DNA of 12,953 nucleotides from contig PASO01000004.1 in assembly GCA_002712135.1 (NCBI GenBank), positions 64,969 to 77,921 on the forward strand, in the 5' to 3' direction. Shown one piece after another: positions 8,038 through 12,953 of the stretch (its first letter is position 1; each line of letters starts with the position of its first letter). The DNA comes from Gammaproteobacteria bacterium (GTDB lineage Bacteria; Pseudomonadota; Gammaproteobacteria; Pseudomonadales; Azotimanducaceae). Both the position numbers and the translations under genes were made by a program. The notes under the pieces were generated by a model. That model did no database searches. It worked only from the letters and a program-made list of their open reading frames with translations, and was not told where the DNA came from.

Positions 8038-9105
8038 TTAGGTTACTGATGCTGCGATTTCTCTCAGCAAGCGAGCGATAAAGTTGTCTTTGTGGTAGAT
8101 AGACTCTTTATGGTTTCCTGTGCGCACTACTACTAGGTCCTTAGATGGGATTCCTGCAACGATCTGTCCGCCATTACCGTACATTAGGAATGTGTCGTCC
8201 GGTGCGCCGGGTAATAGTTTATGTGGAATTCTTTTGCCGTCCATCTGGAAGAAAGCGGCGCCGTTGATGTGATGGAATAGTGCGAATGAAGGATTGACCT
8301 CTGGTCGCTGTACCTTAATTAGGTTGTCAGCAAAATTCGGATCAACGAAACTCTCACCCTGCCACTTTCCGTGATCAATAATGATTTGCGCAGATTTTGC
8401 GAAGTCTCTCGGCGTCATTTTAATCGACTGGTAACCAAGAAAGACGTCACCTTTGTCAGGTGTAGTTGCATAGTTAAGTACCCAATGGGTACCTTCTGAA
8501 AAGAAAAGTGGGTCGAAGATTTCCTCCGCAGTCAGGTCTTCAAGGGCTTTGCCCGATGCTCTCTCAAGTGCCGTATGCAACAGTCGATATGCTGAATTAT
8601 TGTACGAATATCGAGCGAAGGGCAGCGCAACCACTTCTCTTGTAAGCGCTGTATCCAAGTGAGTGAACCCTTTCGCACCAGCCCCTTCTACCTCTGCGGT
8701 GACGTTGAGTGTTCCTGGCATCATGGCCAGAACGTTGTGAAATGTGAGTTGACCCTGGGACTTTGGCATCTCGGGAATAAAGTCGCGGACGCGCTGACCG
8801 AAGTGCTCGACATACCCTCGCTGGATAACTCTGCCAACTAATAAGCTAAAGACCGACTTGGTACCTGAGTAAGTTTGTTGAAAATCGTTGGCGGTCGTTC
8901 CGTTCCAATACTGCTCGTGTACAAGTTGACCATGGCGGATAACTAACAGGCAATCTGAATTGTACTCTTCAGCGATAGACGCTGCGGCGACGACAATGCT
9001 TGGATCCATCGCGGCGGATTCGAGCGTGGCAGTCGGCCAAGAAAATTGTTCCCCACCAAAGAAAACTGTTCCTGGTTGCATAAACACTTGTATGCCATCG
9101 GCCAT
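8038..9105 (-). CDS. Serine hydrolase, class C beta-lactamase-like fold
   Basis: A 355-residue protein of the beta-lactamase/penicillin-binding-protein-like family (PF00144), many of which are esterases or peptidases rather than beta-lactamases. The SxxK motif is SGTK at residues 80-83 and gives the nucleophile. RYSYNNSAYRLL places the YxN motif at 168-170. YGNGGQIVAGIPSKDLVVVRTG near the C-terminus occupies the position of the KTG/HxG motif. LVIRHGQLVHEQYWNG and the ordering of motifs are family-typical. No signal peptide is visible, which argues against a cell-wall or antibiotic-resistance role. AGGA precedes ATG 9105 by about ten bases. Its stop lies 8 bp before GH127, which suggests removal of ester groups from the same substrate, but that pairing is inference. 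Confidence 0.87.
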   Translation of the reverse strand: MADGIQVFMQPGTVFFGGEQFSWPTATLESAAMDPSIVVAAASIAEEYNSDCLLVIRHGQLVHEQYWNGTTANDFQQTYSGTKSVFSLLVGRVIQRGYVEHFGQRVRDFIPEMPKSQGQLTFHNVLAMMPGTLNVTAEVEGAGAKGFTHLDTALTREVVALPFARYSYNNSAYRLLHTALERASGKALEDLTAEEIFDPLFFSEGTHWVLNYATTPDKGDVFLGYQSIKMTPRDFAKSAQIIIDHGKWQGESFVDPNFADNLIKVQRPEVNPSFALFHHINGAAFFQMDGKRIPHKLLPGAPDDTFLMYGNGGQIVAGIPSKDLVVVRTGNHKESIYHKDNFIARLLREIAASVT

Positions 9106-9127
9106 GACCGTTATCCTTTTTTCTCAG

Positions 9128-9147
9128 CGGGCAGTCTACCCGTTTTT
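9128..9147 (+). other. Short hairpin with T-run in the intergenic gap
   Basis: CGGGCAGTCTACCCG (9128-9142) can fold with four outer pairs, one mismatch and two inner pairs, and is followed by TTTTT on the plus strand. It would stop plus-strand transcription, but no plus-strand gene ends nearby. On the minus strand it lies in the leader of the serine hydrolase gene just before its ribosome binding site. Weak stem; function uncertain. Confidence 0.25.
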
Positions 9148-9192
9148 AGATTAGGCGGTATAGCGCGTGCCAGTTAGTTATCGCGACCAAGA

Positions 9193-9942
9193 TTAGACTA
9201 TCTGGCGTAGTGCTTCGGGAAGATTCTGCCAGACATCATCAGGAAGTTTGGCATTGCGGAAGTTGTTGATCCACCGGTAATGGTAGTTTAGGTTTAAGCA
9301 GCGACGATTCTGCTCAAACGATTGGTTAGGAAAGTGCCCATGCCACAATAGACCGTCGAATATGACGATATCGCCTGGTTCTATTACAACCGGAATTGCG
9401 TCTTGCATATCGGGTGGCTCGGCGCTCTCCCATTTATGACTTCCGGGTACGACACAGGTTGCGCCAGTTACCAGAGTAAATGGATCGATAGCTAGCAACG
9501 AATTACAAACCACTGGACGATGCGGCCGCGGGACGGGTATGCCAATGTCGCGGTGCATTGATCGGATGTCCTCGCGTGGTGTGGCATCCTTTATCATGAT
9601 ATTGCAGTTAATACGGGTATCTGGCGATTCTCGCGACTCGATATAACGATTCATTTCATCTTCATGGGGATACCCGGTACGGCACGGGTCAAGCACACCA
9701 TGGACAATGTCGAGTAGGGTTGGGTGGATGATGATGTCGTCAAATGCACGGCTGGCGGCAAATGTCCCCTTGTGCATGCGCCCCTGGACTATACCGCCAT
9801 CAATGCCCTGGGCATCTATGTTGATCAGCAGCGCCTCTGAGTCACTTTGCAGCATGGACAGACGGTCCCCTGTGATCAATTTACGAATGATCGTAAAGCC
9901 ATCCTGATCGATTGCGGCGATGGCATCTTCGACAATACTCAT
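9193..9942 (-). CDS. Phytanoyl-CoA dioxygenase (PhyH) family Fe(II)/2-oxoglutarate oxygenase
   Basis: A 249-residue non-haem iron oxygenase. The iron-binding triad is visible as H130 and D132 in SMHRDIGIP and H201 in LLWHGHFPN. An arginine in QNRRCLNLNYHYRW (213 or 214) is placed to bind 2-oxoglutarate. GATCVVPGSHKW (160-171) followed by EPGDIVIFDG is the standard PhyH strand arrangement, and DGFTIIRKLIT near residue 14 is the usual N-terminal block. The family hydroxylates very diverse small molecules; the name does not imply phytanate. AGGA stands about nine bases before ATG 9942. It lies 63 bp after a second, unrelated Fe(II)/2OG enzyme on the same strand, so the two may perform successive oxidations. 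Substrate unknown. Confidence 0.88.
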   Translation of the reverse strand: MSIVEDAIAAIDQDGFTIIRKLITGDRLSMLQSDSEALLINIDAQGIDGGIVQGRMHKGTFAASRAFDDIIIHPTLLDIVHGVLDPCRTGYPHEDEMNRYIESRESPDTRINCNIMIKDATPREDIRSMHRDIGIPVPRPHRPVVCNSLLAIDPFTLVTGATCVVPGSHKWESAEPPDMQDAIPVVIEPGDIVIFDGLLWHGHFPNQSFEQNRRCLNLNYHYRWINNFRNAKLPDDVWQNLPEALRQIV

Positions 9943-10005
9943 AGGATAATTCCTAAAGCTTTGCTGCTAGATTAGCGTAGACGATAGGTCCAGACTATAG
10001 GCCAG

Positions 10006-10836
10006 TTAAGTGGGCCTGTCGCCACAGATGGTGATGCGTTCAACCACACGACGGTTGGGAAAGAAATCTGCTACGGCATAATGCTGGGTACAGCGATTAT
10101 CCCAGAAGGCGATGGTATTTTTCTGCCAGCGTAATCGTACCTGGTACTCGGGGACTGCTGCCTGCCGGAACAACAACGGCAGCAGTTCATCGCTCTCAGC
10201 TTGTTCCATATTGACGATGCGACGGGTAAACGCGGTGTTGACGTACAGACATTTGTTACCTGTCTTAGGATGTGTTCGAACGACAGGATGCTCGGGATCG
10301 GGATTCTGGCAACGGAACGCCTCACGATCGGTAACACCTTCTTTGCGCATGGCCAGATCGATCCAGGACGCCGGCCAAGCGTTTACGGCATAGGCACAAT
10401 CAATCCGCTCCTTAATATCATCGCTGAGTCCCTCATAGGCTGCCTCCATGTTAGCCCATAGCGTATCACCTCCCACTGTTGGTATTTCTATTCCTCGAAG
10501 AATAGAACCGAGCGGCGGCGCTAGTCTAAAACATACATCGGAGTGCCATAGGTTGTTGTGAGCGCGTGTTTCCTCGTCTTCCGCGATGCGGAGTGCTTCA
10601 GGGTTTTTGCTGTTTTTCGGGCTGGTTGGATGTACGTCGAGTTCGCCAAACCATGAACCCAGGCGTTTTTGATCCTCAATGTCTATATCCTGGTCTCTGA
10701 AGAACAGAACCTTCCATTGCAGAAATGCCTGCTCTAGATCTTCCAGGGTGTCATCTGACAATGTGTTCCTAAGATCGATGTTTCCGATCTCTGCACCGAT
10801 AGTAGGTGTGACTTGGGTTACTGTGAATTCTGCCAT
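10006..10836 (-). CDS. TauD/TfdA family Fe(II)/2-oxoglutarate dioxygenase
   Basis: A 276-residue enzyme of the family that includes taurine dioxygenase, 2,4-D dioxygenase and the alkylsulfatase AtsK. Iron ligands are H98 and D100 in LWHSDVCF and H252 in TQHYAVADFF. R263 and R267 in NRRVVERITI sit 11 and 15 residues after the distal His, exactly as in TauD, and should bind 2-oxoglutarate. FRDQD near residue 46, GGDTLWANMEAAYEGL (122-137) and FWDNRCTQHYA are family blocks. No signal peptide. It lies downstream of a formylglycine sulfatase on the same strand with only a 56-codon ORF between them, so desulfonation or oxidative cleavage of a sulfate ester, as in TauD or AtsK, is an attractive inference. 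A non-sulfur substrate is not excluded. The start has only a weak AGAG site, which suggests translational coupling. Confidence 0.9.
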   Translation of the reverse strand: MAEFTVTQVTPTIGAEIGNIDLRNTLSDDTLEDLEQAFLQWKVLFFRDQDIDIEDQKRLGSWFGELDVHPTSPKNSKNPEALRIAEDEETRAHNNLWHSDVCFRLAPPLGSILRGIEIPTVGGDTLWANMEAAYEGLSDDIKERIDCAYAVNAWPASWIDLAMRKEGVTDREAFRCQNPDPEHPVVRTHPKTGNKCLYVNTAFTRRIVNMEQAESDELLPLLFRQAAVPEYQVRLRWQKNTIAFWDNRCTQHYAVADFFPNRRVVERITICGDRPT

Positions 10837-10841
10837 GCTAG

Positions 10842-11012
10842 CTACTCTGGTTGCACAAGTCCCAAGGTAGTATGTTTATCCATAAGTGTGGGGTTTTCCA
10901 TCATTATCTGCACCAATTCGTGGATCATATAGAGTGTTGCGTGGGCGGGCAAACGGTTGAGAGCGACGCAATCAGGATTCTGCCGCGGGCCCTGGACCGG
11001 TGCATTAATCAT
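10842..11012 (-). pseudogene. 56-codon ORF resembling a sulfatase C-terminal tail; relic or small coupled protein
   Basis: An ATG at 11012 overlaps the stop of the upstream sulfatase as ATGA and opens a frame of 56 codons ending with TAG at 10844-10842, five bases before the tauD-like start. Its last 28 residues align without gaps to residues 459-486 of the adjacent sulfatase: MIHELVQIMMENP against MIEKMLQVMVQND, then LGLVQP against LGLDAP, with nine identities and many conservative changes. Before that, NPDCVALN resembles the DPEQTSSLN block that precedes the tail in sulfatases. I infer that this is what remains of a second, diverged sulfatase gene after a deletion. The codons differ too much for a recent copy of the neighbour. 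A real small protein translated by coupling is the alternative. Confidence 0.45.
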
Positions 11013-12484
11013 CCTGCTGTTGGCGCGCCGGGGGCATCGAGCCCGAGACGCTCGTATTGTTCCACTGGCGCATCGTTCTGCACCATAACCTGCAACATTT
11101 TTTCGATCATTTGCTTTTCGATTACGGTGTCATTCAATGAGCTTGTCTGTTCGGGATCCTTTTTCACATCAAATAGATGAGTTTCGAATAGCTCTGGTGT
11201 TCGACCAACAGGTCCACTCGATGGTATCCGCATCACTGGGCAGTTCTTACTAAAAGACAATGGCGCGCACCAGGTCATATCCTTAAGCTCCTCTGTTGAG
11301 AATGGACGCCTCAGGTGGGATGGCATCAGGGTGTAATGGTAGAGCGGTGCGTTGCCTGTTTCCGGGGCACGCATATAAATATATTTGCCATCGGTTACAT
11401 TCACGTGTCCACCGAACATGCCAAACAGAGCGGCCCCGCGATGCGGGGTGTCGTCTTCCATCACGGCGCGTAGGGGCGATCCCATCATGTCGTTCGGTAT
11501 ATCCACATTAAAAAACTCAAGAATGCTGGGGCCCAGGTCGATGGTCTGGGTGAGACTTTTGCGTCGTTCGCCTTTGACACCCAGTCTTGGATCCCAGATG
11601 AACAGCGGAATATGTGCAATTTCGTTGTACCAGGGCATACGCATCTTGCCCCACCAATCGTGTTCTCCCAGCAGAAACCCATGATCCGTCACCACGAGCA
11701 ACATGGTGTCATCCCACATATTGTGATTGTCCATAAAATCAATGACCTTACCAAGGTAATGGTCACACTGGGTGAGTAACGCGGCGTACTGATAACGCAG
11801 GTATTCCTGTGCGTCAGGGTCCTCGGTGACACGCTCGTATTCCGGCCATTCGAACTCTGGCCCACTCCATTCGTAGTTATACTTGTCCTTCCACTGCTTC
11901 AGAGTAAAGAAGGGTTCGTGGGGATCGAAGGTTTCAATCTGCAGGTACCAATTGTCTTCTGTATGGTTGGCCTCGAGAAACTCGAGTCCTTCCGCGAAGG
12001 TCTGCGCTTGGGGCGTCAGGTGTTCTTCCTGCATGTACTGCTTGTTGACGAGAAAGGGTCGGGCGAGGCGCCCAAGATGTTCCGGGGCCTCAGGGTCTCT
12101 AACCTGTCCTTTCCATCGGTCACCTTCTTGACCCCGCACATTGACCCAGCTGGAGTAACGATGATGGTAGGTGGCGCCGCCGTCTTCCCAGTAATGGTAA
12201 TGATCCGAGACCAGGTGTGAGTAGATGTTGTACTTTTTCATCTCCATGAAGGTCGAGTCATCGAATGGTTCGTGTGGGCCCCAGGAGCGGTGCAAAAAGT
12301 TGTAGCGACCCGTGTGCATTTCCCGTCGTGCCGGCATACAGGGCATGCTGCCGATGTAGTGGTTGTCGAAAGTCACAGTCCGTTCAGCGAGTCTCGCGAA
12401 ATTGGGCGCAAGCGTCCAGTCACATCCATGGTTGGGTAACATGTGACGGTTCAGCGAGTCGTACATTACCATTATGGCTTTCAT
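11009..12484 (-). CDS. Formylglycine-dependent sulfatase (type I), cytoplasmic
   Basis: A 491-residue sulfatase. From ATG 12484 the protein opens MKAIMVMYDSLNRHMLP, the first strand with metal-binding D9. CMPAR at 49-53 holds the Cys to be oxidised to formylglycine, and VVTDHGFLLGEHDWWGK gives metal ligands D267/H268. FDPHEPFF near residue 187 and the C-terminal HLFDVKKDPEQTSSLND are further family blocks. There is no signal peptide. The frame is open for 52 codons upstream, but that part overlaps the aminotransferase and does not look like sulfatase; AAAGGA about nine bases before ATG 12484 settles the start. It differs clearly from the plus-strand sulfatase in this window, sharing only family motifs, so their substrates probably differ. 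It follows the aminotransferase by 28 bp and overlaps the next ORF by four bases. Confidence 0.93.
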   Translation of the reverse strand: MKAIMVMYDSLNRHMLPNHGCDWTLAPNFARLAERTVTFDNHYIGSMPCMPARREMHTGRYNFLHRSWGPHEPFDDSTFMEMKKYNIYSHLVSDHYHYWEDGGATYHHRYSSWVNVRGQEGDRWKGQVRDPEAPEHLGRLARPFLVNKQYMQEEHLTPQAQTFAEGLEFLEANHTEDNWYLQIETFDPHEPFFTLKQWKDKYNYEWSGPEFEWPEYERVTEDPDAQEYLRYQYAALLTQCDHYLGKVIDFMDNHNMWDDTMLLVVTDHGFLLGEHDWWGKMRMPWYNEIAHIPLFIWDPRLGVKGERRKSLTQTIDLGPSILEFFNVDIPNDMMGSPLRAVMEDDTPHRGAALFGMFGGHVNVTDGKYIYMRAPETGNAPLYHYTLMPSHLRRPFSTEELKDMTWCAPLSFSKNCPVMRIPSSGPVGRTPELFETHLFDVKKDPEQTSSLNDTVIEKQMIEKMLQVMVQNDAPVEQYERLGLDAPGAPTAG

Positions 12485-12512
12485 TAGCGTTATTCCTTTG
12501 GTTGTCGCTTTT

Positions 12513-12953
12513 CTAAACGTAGCTGATGGCAGCGGCCTGAAAAGCGGCTTCAAGGTCATTACGCATAGCAGCGACATCGGCGCATACGGCGTAGCGCAAA
12601 TATTTGTCAAAATGCACGCCGACGACACCGGTCTTCTCAATCATCAGGAAATTGAATTCTTCTGCGTTTGCAATGGATTGACCAAAAGCCATCGTCGGTG
12701 ATTCCCATAAGGTATAAAACCCCGCGTGTGGTTCAATGGCGAGGCGCATTCCACAGCCTTGCATTAGTTCAACAAGAATCTGTAACCGTTCACTGTACAT
12801 CTTTCTATATTGAGAGATGCCTTCCTGATCATTCTCAAGTGCAACTAGAACGCCCGCGGCCATGGGTGCAACAAATCCAGCGTCCGTCTTTCCTTTAACT
12901 TCTCGCACGTCGGAAATGAAGTCTGACGACCCTACCATGGCGCCGACGTGCCA
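12513..12953 (-). CDS. Class I/II PLP-dependent aminotransferase, C-terminal part (5' end outside the window)
   Basis: The frame is open to the window edge and ends in TAG at 12515-12513, giving the last 146 residues. The first visible residues, WHVGAMVGSSDFISDV, match the segment just after the PLP-binding lysine (usually a WRVG block), so the catalytic lysine lies beyond the edge. VKGKTDAGFVAPMAAGVLVA, then IEPHAGFYTLWES and EKTGVVGVHFDKYLRYAVCA, follow the order seen in aspartate- and LL-diaminopimelate-type aminotransferases. The arginine in KYLRYAV is the expected substrate-carboxylate binder. The loop between GVVGVHF and YLRY is shorter than the usual PG-x-FG-x-GE stretch. The apparent Met at 12938 is internal. 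It lies 28 bp before the sulfatase on the same strand and is probably cotranscribed. The amino donor and the pathway are unknown. Confidence 0.82.
   Translation of the reverse strand, partial: WHVGAMVGSSDFISDVREVKGKTDAGFVAPMAAGVLVALENDQEGISQYRKMYSERLQILVELMQGCGMRLAIEPHAGFYTLWESPTMAFGQSIANAEEFNFLMIEKTGVVGVHFDKYLRYAVCADVAAMRNDLEAAFQAAAISYV

Noticed and set aside
8038..9105. Antibiotic-resistance beta-lactamase
   Set aside because: There is no signal peptide, the third motif is not a normal KTG, and it sits in a catabolic operon beside GH127, so an esterase-like role fits better.
9999..10017. AGGCC/GGCCT inverted repeat around the tauD-like stop codon
   Set aside because: The stem is only 5 bp with no T-run on either strand, which is too weak to call a terminator.
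12485..12640. 52-codon upstream extension of the minus-strand sulfatase
   Set aside because: It overlaps the aminotransferase in another frame and lacks sulfatase character; ATG 12484 begins exactly at the first conserved strand.

Overview
The window is dense bacterial DNA of moderate GC, with AGGA-type ribosome binding sites, ATGA start/stop overlaps and operon-like packing. Its enzymes are catabolic: two formylglycine sulfatases, a GH127 glycosidase, an esterase, a serine hydrolase, two Fe(II)/2-oxoglutarate dioxygenases, a class III CoA-transferase, a DUF3604 protein and a carbohydrate-binding-like domain. This mix is familiar from aquatic or host-associated heterotrophs that use sulfated organic matter. 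No marker gene fixes the taxon; a proteobacterium-like Gram-negative is only a guess.

Layout. (1) Plus strand, 1-2195: the C-terminal part of a jelly-roll, CBM-like protein; a small gene that looks broken by one frameshift and one stop codon; and a sulfatase whose start region carries a 7-bp tandem duplication that puts the expected ATG out of frame. (2) Minus strand, 4910-2218: an esterase and an exported DUF3604 protein joined by an ATGA overlap. (3) A 90-bp divergent intergenic region, then a plus-strand CaiB/BaiF CoA-transferase (5001-6263), convergent with what follows. (4) Minus strand, 12953-6269: a long colinear run read in the order aminotransferase (partial at the window edge), sulfatase, a 56-codon ORF resembling a sulfatase tail, TauD/TfdA dioxygenase, PhyH dioxygenase, beta-lactamase-fold serine hydrolase, GH127.

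Working together (inference). The sulfatases, and possibly the TauD/TfdA enzyme, would release sulfate or sulfite from small sulfated or sulfonated compounds. The esterase and serine hydrolase would remove acyl groups, GH127 would release an arabinofuranosyl-type sugar, PhyH would hydroxylate, and the CoA-transferase would activate a carboxylic acid. Both sulfatases, GH127, the serine hydrolase and the dioxygenases start without signal peptides, so the chemistry is probably cytoplasmic on imported small molecules. No transporter, regulator or formylglycine-generating enzyme lies in the window.

The least ordinary features are signs of gene decay: the damaged 482-767 region, and a relic-like second sulfatase C-terminus between the sulfatase and tauD-like genes. 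I found no RNA genes, CRISPR arrays, insertion sequences or phage genes.
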